The notes beneath the pieces were generated by a model that saw nothing but the letters and a program-made list of their open reading frames with translations, did no database searches and had not been told where the DNA came from. A DNA stretch of 6,468 bases from positions 1 through 6,468 of the forward strand of contig CAIVKT010000015.1 of NCBI GenBank assembly GCA_903906615.1, in the 5' to 3' direction. The number at the start of each line of letters is the position of its first letter. Position 1 is the stretch's first letter. Made by a program: the position numbers and the translations under genes. Of the stretch, positions 1 through 6,468 are shown in pieces. Source of the stretch: an uncultured Bacteroidota bacterium. GTDB taxonomy: Bacteria > Bacteroidota > Bacteroidia > Chitinophagales > Chitinophagaceae.

Positions 1-3000
1 GCACTATACATACTATTAATGGTTGTACTGAATTTTCAACAGATACTGTAAGGGTAGGGTCTGTTCAGCATCCGTCATTTACTGCAAGCGCAACAAATAT
101 TTGTGCAGACAGGTCCATCACCTTCAGAAGCCGCTCCACCGATTCCACACTTATTGATCTATATACCTGGGGTTTTGGAGATGGTACGGATACTGTAGCA
201 AACCACCTGCCTGTAGTTGTTCATAATTACACTACTACGGGTACGCATACTGTATCCTTGTCCGTAGGGTATAATGGTTGTTTCAGCACTAATTATTACG
301 TTACGGATACTGTGCAGCCTACACTCGCTGTGCTGCACTTTGGTTATAACTGCTCGCCGGCACCGTTGACCACCGTTGCTTTTGCTGATTATTCTGTTGG
401 AGACACCACTCATTTCTGGACGTTTGGAGATGGGGCTACGTCTACTTCCAGGAACCCTGTGCATAACTATGCAACAGCATCAACCTATCCTGTAACGCTG
501 ACTACGTTTAACTCCGTTACCGGATGCCGCGATACAACCGGCGGAAGCGTGTATCTCGCCAAACCATATATTGCCTTTAATGCCGTGGATACTACTCTTT
601 GCCGTGATCAGTTAGATACCATCATATCTACCGTATTTCGCGGAGACACTTCTTCTGCGCCGGATGCGTATGGAGATTATGTAGGTGCGCGGCGATATCG
701 CTGGTATATAGACAGTGTGTATGCCGATAGTTCTTCTGCGGCGTTTCTTCATGCCTTCCATACAAATGGGAGGTACAGTATAAGCCTTGTGATCACAGAT
801 AATCATGGCTGCCTGGATACGCTCACCAAAACAAATTACCTGACTGTGGCCAAGCCTATAGATAGCTTTAGCTATACGCCGTCTACTGCCTGCGGGCCGG
901 TAACTGCGCATTTCATTGACCATACTACTGATCTTTCGGGGGTTGCGGTCACCAGTTATTTCTGGACATTTGGGGATGGTACGCCGGGAGCACTAACATC
1001 TCCCTTCCCGGCATGGCTATATACTGCCCAGGGGGCTTATACGGTGCAGGAGATCACAACAGATGCCTTTGGCTGTAGTGATACGTTTCAAAATGCCACA
1101 CCCATTAGCGTATACAAACCCACTGCTTCCTTCACTACGGGCAGCTATGTAGTATGCGGTGGCACTTCTATTCATTTCACCAATACATCTACCGGTATTG
1201 CCAGCTCACTATGGCTGTTTGGCGACGGCGGCACATCTACGGTTACTTCTCCCAATCATATTTTTACTGTTCCGGGTACTTATACCGTCAAGCTTGTGGT
1301 ATTTGATACACATAGCTGTGCCTCTGATACTTTTGCCATAGGGCCTTTTACTGTGAACCCATACCCGGTATCGTCCTTTCATATGACCGACTCATTTGCC
1401 GTATGCGCACCACTGAATGTTGATTTCATAAACACCAGTACCGGGGCTACTTCTTATAACTGGATATTTGGCGATGGCACATCTTCATCTGCTACCACGC
1501 CAAGTGATGCTTATCTCTCGCCTGGCTATTATACCGTACAGCTGATCACGAACAATTCCTATGGCTGTATGGATACTGCCCTGGGCCATGTAAATCTCTT
1601 TGGGTATACGGGCGCGTTTACCTATACGCCTACATCAGGTTGTTCGCCTCTGTCCGTTCACTTCTCCGCTACCATTAGCAGCGTTACCAGTCTTACCTGG
1701 GATTTTAATGATGGCACTACAAGTGCTGGTTCCACATCAAGTACCGCAACACATGTGTACGTTGCACCAGGCGAGTATGTGCCCAAGCTAACACTTACCG
1801 ATAGCTTTGGCTGTCGCAACTTCAGCCTCGGCGCCGATACCATCAAAGTAGATACAGTGATAGCAGGCTTCACCATCGCGCCAAACCCCGTTTGTGTAAA
1901 TAGTCCTGTATCCTTTCACGATACATCCTCCAGCCTGTTGTCTTCTGTAAATACATGGACGTGGAGCATTGCGAGCGGTGTAACGAGTACGCTAACCACG
2001 CCTCCGGCATATACTTATACTGCTACAGGTACCTATCCTGTTACCATGACCGTAACAGATGGTATAGGCTGCAGTAAATCTATAACGGAAAATGTGCGCG
2101 TAACCGGGCTGCCCGGACCTATTGCCGGCCCTTCCATTATTTGTAACCGGCTCACCTCTACCTATACAGACACTGCATCCGGGGGCACCTGGAGCAGTAG
2201 CAACCTTTCGGTGGCAACTATTGGCTCAGCTACGGGTATACTCACCGCCTATTCAACCGGCATCACTACATTAACATATACACTCGGCTCGGGTTGCGCT
2301 GTATACCGTACGGTTTCGGTCAATCCTTCCCCGCTGCCCATTGTTGGTAGCGCAGGTATATGCACGGGCGCTACTACTTCTTTAACCGATGCTACAAGCA
2401 GCGGAGTGTGGAGCAGCGCCTCTCCTACAGTGGGTACGGTTTCGGGTACAGGTACGGTAGCAGGTATTGCTGCCGGTACTACCACCATCTCGTATACAGT
2501 AGCGGGTTGCCCGGCTATATTGGTGGTAACGGTAAGCCCTGCTCCGGGAATTATCGGTGGCCCCGGTAGTGTTTGTACCGGCAGTAGCATCACGCTGACC
2601 AATACATTGCTCACCGGGTTATGGAGTACTGCTGCGGCTACCGCTTCAGTAAACTCTACCTCGGGCAGTGTTACGGGTATATCCGGTGGCACTGCTTTGA
2701 TCAGCTATGTTTCCGGACCGGGTTGTTTAGTTACTAAAACAATTACCGTCAATCCTATATCACCCATATCGGGTGTGTCAGGCCTGTGCCTCGGCGCCAC
2801 AACCACATTTGTAGATGGCGGCGGCGGGCATTGGACCAGCAGCAGCACTTCTGTGGCTACCATAGGTAGTTCTTCCGGCCTGGTGAGTACTGTTGCCACC
2901 GGTGTTACCACTATAAGCTATGTTTTATCTACAGGCTGTTCTGCCACTACTACGCTTACTGTAAATGCAGGCCCTTCCAATATTGCGGGCCCTACTTCCG

Positions 3001-6000
3001 TATGCGTTGGCTCATCCATATCATTGAGCGACACCGCAGGCGGTGGCTTGTGGACCATAGCCCCGCTCGCGACTGCTATCATTGGTTCATCGTCCGGCCT
3101 TGTTACCGGTGATGCTGCCGGTTTAGCTATTGTTACTTATTCGCTGGGTGTGGGCTGCACAAGAAATCTTACCATCACAGTCAACCCTTTGCCTCTATCT
3201 GTTTCAGGTACAAATCATGTTTGCCTTGGCGCTACTACTTCATTGGCCGACGGAACTACAGGCGGCGCATGGAGCAGCCTGCCTTCTTCAGTAGCCACCA
3301 TTGGTACTACAGGCACCGTAAGTGGTGCCGGAGTTGGCGCTGCGATAATTACTTATACACTGCCGACAGGTTGCTCCACTGCATTCCCGCTCACAGTTAA
3401 TTCTTTGCCTGCAAGTATTTTTGGTACTTCAAGGGTATGTATAGGGTTAACAGATACACTTACTGATGCTACTCCCGGTGGAACCTGGAGCAGTACCCCC
3501 GGTACTGTGGCTACCATTGGCAGCTCTACAGGTGCTGTGTTTGGTGTTGGCACAGGTGTGGCTACAGTGGACTATATCGTCGGTGCCACAGGCTGCGCTG
3601 CCGTAACAACCGTTACTGTAAATACCACAGCCGATTCCATAACAGGGACACCCCGGGTGTGTATAGGCAATTCGACAATATTGAGTAACCCAACCCCTGG
3701 TGGCATATGGAGCAGCAATGATCTTTCTATTGCTACAGCAGGCTCTTCATCGGGCCTTGTTTCCGGTATCACAGCCGGGGTTACTAACATTACTTATTCA
3801 TTGGGTGGTGGCTGTACGGCTACAACGTCCTTTACCGTTAATGGGCATCCCGTAGCAATTACCGGGGCCAGGAATGTATGCCCCGGCGCTACCGATACTT
3901 TGACCGATACTCCGCCTGGCGGCTTGTGGACCAGCAGCAATAGCTTTATCGGTATTGTCGGTTCATCGAGCGGTGTAGTAACAGGCGTGTCTACCGGCAC
4001 GTTTACGGTTAGCTATTCATTGGGCGCAGGGTGTACCTCTTCAGAGGTGATCACGGTCAATATCGCACCGGTGGGTATCATAGCCCCATCGGCAATATGC
4101 AAAGGCGCCATAGCAACATTATATGAAACAACCACAGGCGGCACCTGGAGCAGCGGGGCAACCGGTATTGCCACAGTAACCACGAGTGGCTCTGTTTTCG
4201 GCGTTGCTGGCGGCGAGGCGGCGATCAGCTATACCATTTCTGATGGCTGCTCTGCTATAGCCCGTTTCCCGGTAATAGCAGTTCCACCGATCACCGGCCT
4301 CCACAATGTTTGTGCATGGGGCGATACGGCTACGGTACACGATTCCCTTGCCGGCGGCAGCTTTACGAGTACGTTGGTGACGGTATCCCTTCTGGGCGAT
4401 GTGCTTTCCTACGGGCCGGGTACAGCAACTATCACGTATACTGTACCTGCGGGTTGCTTTGCTACTGCAACACTTACTGTAAACCCGTTACCCGGCTTCA
4501 TTACAGGCGACAGGAACTTATGCACCGGCCTCACTACCACATTGGTTGATACAACACTGGTGGGTATATGGACAAGTGGTAACATAGCGGTGGCCACAGT
4601 AGGGCCTTATTCAGGTATTGTGTCCGGTGTTACTACAGGCACGGCTCCTATTACATTTACGATACCGGCAACAGGCTGCCTGCAAACAGAGACAGTAACT
4701 GTCAGCGCATTGCCATCTCCGTTGGCAGGTACTGCAAATATCTGCGTAGGGGCTACTACCATACTTACTGATACTACGGCCGGTGGCTTATGGACTACCA
4801 GTAGCAGTACCATAGCTACCGTATCCGGCGGCCTCGTATCCGGTGTGCTTGCCGGTGATGCTACGATCACTTATACAATGGGTGTAGGTTGCTTCGCCAC
4901 AAGGGTGATCACAGTTGATCCGCTACCTGCTGTTTATTCGGTAACAGGTGGTGGTAATTATTGCGCATCCGGCACAGGTGTACATATTGACCTGTCCGGA
5001 TCACAAACAGGCATCAGCTACCAATTATATTATGGTGGTTCAACTGTTGGCAGCCCGGTAACCGGCACGGGCCTTGGCCTCGATTTTGGTTTAGAAACTA
5101 CAGCCGGCGCTTACCGCGTGGTAGCTACCACTACCGCAGGATGCACCAGTACCATGTTCGGGGGCGCTACAATAAACATAACACCTTCTGTAACGCCAAC
5201 CGTAAGTATCAACGTAACACCTGCTGACGTGGTTTGTGCGGGTACAGAAGTTACTTTACGATCAACAATAACAAACGGTGGTTCTGCGCCTACATACGCT
5301 TGGTTCATCAACGGCGCTAATACAGACTCGGCCCGTTCCTCCTACATCTATACGCCTGCTAATGGCGATGTGGTGATCCTCACCCTCACCAGCAACGAGC
5401 CGTGCGCGGTTCCGGCTACTGTCACCAGTAATGCGATAACCATAACCGTTGATCCTGAATTGATACCCATAGTTACTATTGCAGCTCATCCCGGTACATC
5501 CATCACTACCAGCCAGGCCGATACATTGGTGGCCAGCGCTATAAATGGTGGCACATCGCCTACCTACCAATGGGAAGCCAATGGTATAGCAATACCCGGC
5601 GCTACCAATGCTACCTATACGGCCAGTAACTTCACTAATGGAGATTCATTAGTGTGTATTGTTACCAGTAGCGGCCCTTGCGGGGGCCATACTTCAGGTG
5701 GCGGTGTAAAGATCACTGTCGGCCATGGTAATGTGGGTGTGATACTTACGTCTGTAGTGGGCGACAACATCGCTGTGATACCCAACCCGAATAAAGGCGA
5801 GTTTACTATCAAGGGAAGTCTCGCAAGTATAGCCGATGCAGAGGTGTCTGTGGAGATGACAGATATGCTGGGCCAATCAATTTACAAAAAAAATGTACAG
5901 GCAAATAATGGCAAGCTCAATGAAAAGATAACACTATCCAACACTGTTGCTAACGGAGTGTACCTGCTGACTATCCGCTCTGGCGAAGAAACGCATATCA

Positions 6001-6023
6001 TCCATATGGTAGTGGCACAGTAG
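1..6023 (+). CDS. Giant T9SS-secreted PKD/BIG2 repeat surface protein, 5'-truncated
   Basis: This is probably an exported, surface-attached or extracellular structural or adhesin-like protein; no enzyme domain is visible. The frame (codons from base 3) is open from the left edge to the TAG at 6021-6023, giving 2006 visible residues. The TTG at 258 is not the start: upstream codons encode a full PKD domain with the W-G-F-G-D-G motif (residues 56-61), so the true start is outside the window. Order by visible residue: end of a PKD domain (1-23), eight PKD or PKD-like domains (24-704), thirteen BIG2-like domains (707-1646), three Ig-like domains (1647-1906), linker, then a T9SS type A sorting domain (1920-2006). 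The signal peptide must lie upstream. Composition is very rich in Thr, Ser, Gly and Val, and poor in Lys until the C-terminal domain. Domain calls are firm; ligand and biological role are unknown. Adhesion, surface-layer or matrix roles are inference from architecture. Confidence 0.95.
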   Translation, partial: TIHTINGCTEFSTDTVRVGSVQHPSFTASATNICADRSITFRSRSTDSTLIDLYTWGFGDGTDTVANHLPVVVHNYTTTGTHTVSLSVGYNGCFSTNYYVTDTVQPTLAVLHFGYNCSPAPLTTVAFADYSVGDTTHFWTFGDGATSTSRNPVHNYATASTYPVTLTTFNSVTGCRDTTGGSVYLAKPYIAFNAVDTTLCRDQLDTIISTVFRGDTSSAPDAYGDYVGARRYRWYIDSVYADSSSAAFLHAFHTNGRYSISLVITDNHGCLDTLTKTNYLTVAKPIDSFSYTPSTACGPVTAHFIDHTTDLSGVAVTSYFWTFGDGTPGALTSPFPAWLYTAQGAYTVQEITTDAFGCSDTFQNATPISVYKPTASFTTGSYVVCGGTSIHFTNTSTGIASSLWLFGDGGTSTVTSPNHIFTVPGTYTVKLVVFDTHSCASDTFAIGPFTVNPYPVSSFHMTDSFAVCAPLNVDFINTSTGATSYNWIFGDGTSSSATTPSDAYLSPGYYTVQLITNNSYGCMDTALGHVNLFGYTGAFTYTPTSGCSPLSVHFSATISSVTSLTWDFNDGTTSAGSTSSTATHVYVAPGEYVPKLTLTDSFGCRNFSLGADTIKVDTVIAGFTIAPNPVCVNSPVSFHDTSSSLLSSVNTWTWSIASGVTSTLTTPPAYTYTATGTYPVTMTVTDGIGCSKSITENVRVTGLPGPIAGPSIICNRLTSTYTDTASGGTWSSSNLSVATIGSATGILTAYSTGITTLTYTLGSGCAVYRTVSVNPSPLPIVGSAGICTGATTSLTDATSSGVWSSASPTVGTVSGTGTVAGIAAGTTTISYTVAGCPAILVVTVSPAPGIIGGPGSVCTGSSITLTNTLLTGLWSTAAATASVNSTSGSVTGISGGTALISYVSGPGCLVTKTITVNPISPISGVSGLCLGATTTFVDGGGGHWTSSSTSVATIGSSSGLVSTVATGVTTISYVLSTGCSATTTLTVNAGPSNIAGPTSVCVGSSISLSDTAGGGLWTIAPLATAIIGSSSGLVTGDAAGLAIVTYSLGVGCTRNLTITVNPLPLSVSGTNHVCLGATTSLADGTTGGAWSSLPSSVATIGTTGTVSGAGVGAAIITYTLPTGCSTAFPLTVNSLPASIFGTSRVCIGLTDTLTDATPGGTWSSTPGTVATIGSSTGAVFGVGTGVATVDYIVGATGCAAVTTVTVNTTADSITGTPRVCIGNSTILSNPTPGGIWSSNDLSIATAGSSSGLVSGITAGVTNITYSLGGGCTATTSFTVNGHPVAITGARNVCPGATDTLTDTPPGGLWTSSNSFIGIVGSSSGVVTGVSTGTFTVSYSLGAGCTSSEVITVNIAPVGIIAPSAICKGAIATLYETTTGGTWSSGATGIATVTTSGSVFGVAGGEAAISYTISDGCSAIARFPVIAVPPITGLHNVCAWGDTATVHDSLAGGSFTSTLVTVSLLGDVLSYGPGTATITYTVPAGCFATATLTVNPLPGFITGDRNLCTGLTTTLVDTTLVGIWTSGNIAVATVGPYSGIVSGVTTGTAPITFTIPATGCLQTETVTVSALPSPLAGTANICVGATTILTDTTAGGLWTTSSSTIATVSGGLVSGVLAGDATITYTMGVGCFATRVITVDPLPAVYSVTGGGNYCASGTGVHIDLSGSQTGISYQLYYGGSTVGSPVTGTGLGLDFGLETTAGAYRVVATTTAGCTSTMFGGATINITPSVTPTVSINVTPADVVCAGTEVTLRSTITNGGSAPTYAWFINGANTDSARSSYIYTPANGDVVILTLTSNEPCAVPATVTSNAITITVDPELIPIVTIAAHPGTSITTSQADTLVASAINGGTSPTYQWEANGIAIPGATNATYTASNFTNGDSLVCIVTSSGPCGGHTSGGGVKITVGHGNVGVILTSVVGDNIAVIPNPNKGEFTIKGSLASIADAEVSVEMTDMLGQSIYKKNVQANNGKLNEKITLSNTVANGVYLLTIRSGEETHIIHMVVAQ
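3..2114 (+). repeat. Array of PKD domains (one partial, eight complete or degenerate)
   Basis: These are beta-sandwich PKD domains of about 80-97 residues, common as spacers and binding modules in secreted bacterial proteins. Approximate boundaries: partial 3-71, then 72-317, 318-566, 567-857, 858-1121, 1122-1364, 1365-1604, 1605-1856 and 1857-2114. The signature W-x-FGDG is clear in domains 1, 2, 4, 5 and 6 (visible residues 58-61, 141-144, 323-326, 406-409, 489-492) and appears as FNDG in domain 7 (568-571). Domains 3 and 8 lack it, with RYRWYIDS and TWTWSIASG at the equivalent place, but keep the G-x-Y-x-V-x-L strand and the closing GC. Domain 3 also carries extra residues before that strand. 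Each complete domain has exactly two cysteines. Domain limits are estimated by eye from the repeating motifs. Confidence 0.9.
2121..4940 (+). repeat. Thirteen tandem BIG2-like Ig domains
   Basis: Thirteen consecutive units of 70-74 codons start at 2121, 2340, 2553, 2766, 2982, 3201, 3417, 3639, 3858, 4080, 4290, 4500 and 4722. The shared pattern is I-x-G-x(3)-[VIL]-C-x-G, then L-x-D-x-T-x-GG-x-W-[ST]-S, VATIGSSSG-x-V-x-G, G-x(3)-I-[ST]-Y, GC and TVNPLP. The V-x-G-x(3)-G-x(3)-I-x-Y core is typical of bacterial Ig-like group 2 (BIG2) domains, best known from surface adhesins such as intimin and invasin relatives. Unit 11 (4290-4499) is the most divergent: it has GGSFTS in place of GG-x-WSS and lacks the tryptophan. 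Units are clearly homologous as protein, but most codons have drifted, so the array is not a recent DNA amplification. The likely role is a rigid stalk or a multivalent binding surface; the ligand is unknown. Confidence 0.9.
4941..5720 (+). repeat. Three Ig-like domains between the BIG2 array and the sorting domain
   Basis: The first segment (4941-5189) begins with the same V-T-G and N-Y-C lead-in as the BIG2 units but then departs from them, with G-I-S-Y-Q-L-Y-Y and an A-G-x-Y-R-V-V-A-T-T-x-A-G-C ending that resembles other secreted Ig-like folds. The second and third (5190-5462 and 5463-5720) are related to each other: both have P-T-Y-[AQ]-W, a central N-G, an NGD-x(4) strand and a T-S-x-x-P-C element (LTSNEPC and VTSSGPC). 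These resemble PKD/Ig-type modules often seen just before the sorting domain of Bacteroidota secreted proteins. The third lacks the early cysteine of its relative and instead has C in LVCIV. Exact family assignment needs a profile search; an Ig-like fold is inferred from the motif pattern and length. Confidence 0.7.
5760..6020 (+). other. T9SS type A C-terminal sorting domain
   Basis: The last 87 residues form the C-terminal signal that directs a protein, after Sec export, through the type IX secretion system. The domain is normally cleaved by a PorU-like sortase, and many such proteins are then attached to surface lipopolysaccharide. Visible hallmarks are A-V-I-P-N-P-N-K-G-E-F near the start (PNP box), D-M-L-G-Q-S-I-Y in the middle, and the closing N-G-V-Y-L-L-T-I followed by H-M-V-V-A-Q at the end. 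This matches the type A pattern rather than type B (the gliding motility-associated class seen in SprB), so a dedicated SprF-like partner is not expected. It contains no cysteine but six lysines, unlike the repeat arrays before it. Confidence 0.93.
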
Positions 6024-6030
6024 CAGGTAC

Positions 6031-6468
6031 TTATTCCGGTAACTTGAAATTCGGATTTATTTGATGAATGATAGCTTCATATTTTTTGGAGCTATCATTC
6101 ATTTTTAGTTTCCGGTAAGCCATTGCAATATTGGGCAGGTCCTGCACATTGTTAGGGTCAAGCGCCCATTCTTTTTTGAAAATATCAATAGCGTTCTCGT
6201 ATTGCCCCAACTGAAAATAAGCGATGCCGAGATTGCCGTAAGCATTGGTAAGGTGGCTGTCAGTTGCTATTGCTTTTTTAAATTGCTCTATAGCCTCCGG
6301 GTATTTCTTGAGCCCGAAATAAAATATCCCAAAGTCGTTTATGGCGCTCGCATTGGTGTGCAGTAAGAGAATGTTTTGCCGGTAATGGGCCACTGCCGAA
6401 TCAAGATTGTTCATCTTGATAAACGCCGTAGCTATTTTTACATGCTCGCCACCGTATACCGAATCTGC
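6031..6468 (-). CDS. Tetratricopeptide-repeat (TPR) protein, 5'-truncated
   Basis: TPRs are helical-hairpin scaffolds for protein-protein contacts; the specific partner is unknown. The frame is open from the right edge to the TAA at 6031-6033, giving 145 visible residues. The ATG at 6412-6414 is probably internal, because the 18 codons upstream of it continue the helix pattern of the first repeat (H-V-K-I-A-T-A-F-I-K). Four TPRs are visible at about residues 9-39, 40-72, 73-106 and 107-140. The third is almost ideal, with N-L-G-I-A-Y, L-G-Q-Y-E-N-A-I and A-L-D-P-N at consensus positions. The second has F-G-I-F-Y-F and Y-P-E-A-I-E-Q-F, and the fourth ends I-N-P-N. No signal peptide or membrane segment is visible, but the N-terminus is missing. 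The gene converges on the giant surface gene with 7 bp between stop codons, so co-transcription is excluded and a functional link is not implied. Confidence 0.9.
   Translation of the reverse strand, partial: ADSVYGGEHVKIATAFIKMNNLDSAVAHYRQNILLLHTNASAINDFGIFYFGLKKYPEAIEQFKKAIATDSHLTNAYGNLGIAYFQLGQYENAIDIFKKEWALDPNNVQDLPNIAMAYRKLKMNDSSKKYEAIIHQINPNFKLPE
6064..6106 (+). terminator. Putative Rho-independent terminator of the giant + gene, inside the TPR gene
   Basis: A perfect 13-bp inverted repeat (ATGAATGATAGCT at 6064-6076 and AGCTATCATTCAT at 6090-6102) can extend inward by a U-G and a C-G pair, leaving a loop of about 9 bases. On the + strand it is followed directly by a T-run (6102-6106), as expected for intrinsic termination 41-79 bases after the TAG at 6021-6023. 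On the - strand the sequence after the hairpin is CAAATAAATCC with no T-run, so the element would act on + transcription only. The stem is AT-rich, which weakens it. It codes for residues 123-135 of the convergent TPR protein. Confidence 0.65.

Noticed and set aside
258..260. TTG as the start codon of the giant protein
   Set aside because: The frame stays open to the left edge, and the upstream codons encode a complete PKD N-terminal half with its FGDG motif plus the end of an earlier PKD domain, so translation starts outside the window.
2121..4940. CRISPR array or DNA-level satellite repeat
   Set aside because: The roughly 216-base periodicity is a protein-domain periodicity in an uninterrupted reading frame; units are not identical at DNA level and there are no short repeats with unique spacers.
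612..5876. Many 60-147 codon open frames on the - strand and in other + frames across the repeat region
   Set aside because: They lie antisense or out of frame to a firmly identified coding sequence, show repeated low-complexity translations that mirror the PKD/BIG2 periodicity, and match no recognisable family.
5995..6009. Short CATAT...ATATG inverted repeat near the 3' end of the surface gene as a terminator for the TPR gene
   Set aside because: The stem is only 5 bp, has no G/C-rich core and no T-run on the - strand side.
6024..6030. Promoter, small RNA or other element in the intergenic gap
   Set aside because: The gap between the convergent stop codons is only 7 bases, too short for an independent element.
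6412..6414. ATG as the true start of the TPR gene
   Set aside because: The 18 codons further upstream are open and continue the first helix of a TPR in frame; the start is more likely beyond the right edge, although this ATG cannot be fully excluded.

Overview
The window looks like Bacteroidota DNA, probably from the Chitinophagaceae or a related Chitinophagales lineage. The main evidence is a giant surface protein that ends in a type IX secretion (T9SS) type A sorting domain. T9SS is confined essentially to the Bacteroidota (Fibrobacterota-Chlorobiota-Bacteroidota group). The mix of PKD and BIG2-like repeats, each with a CxG...GC cysteine pair, is a style I associate with that lineage. The family-level assignment is inference; the phylum is well supported.

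Layout: one reading frame runs from the left edge to 6023 on the + strand. It holds 2006 visible codons and its start lies outside the window. In order it contains the tail of one PKD domain (3-71), eight further PKD or PKD-like domains (72-2114), thirteen tandem BIG2-like Ig domains of about 70-74 residues (2121-4940), three further Ig-like domains (4941-5720), a short linker, and the T9SS C-terminal domain (5760-6020). No catalytic domain is visible. The protein reads as a very long, secreted, cell-surface or extracellular rod, adhesin-like in architecture.

After a 7-bp gap, a convergent gene on the - strand (6031 to the right edge, also missing its start) encodes a tetratricopeptide-repeat protein with four visible TPRs. 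A perfect 13-bp inverted repeat followed by a T-run (6064-6106) has the form of a Rho-independent terminator for the giant + gene. It lies wholly inside the last TPR of the opposing gene.

There is no RNA gene, CRISPR array, insertion sequence or integrase. No promoter or ribosome binding site can be assigned, because both genes start outside the window. I see no new multi-gene system. The most unusual points are the strict two-cysteine rule across every domain of two different folds, the near absence of lysine and glutamate from the BIG2 array, and the terminator-like hairpin within coding sequence.
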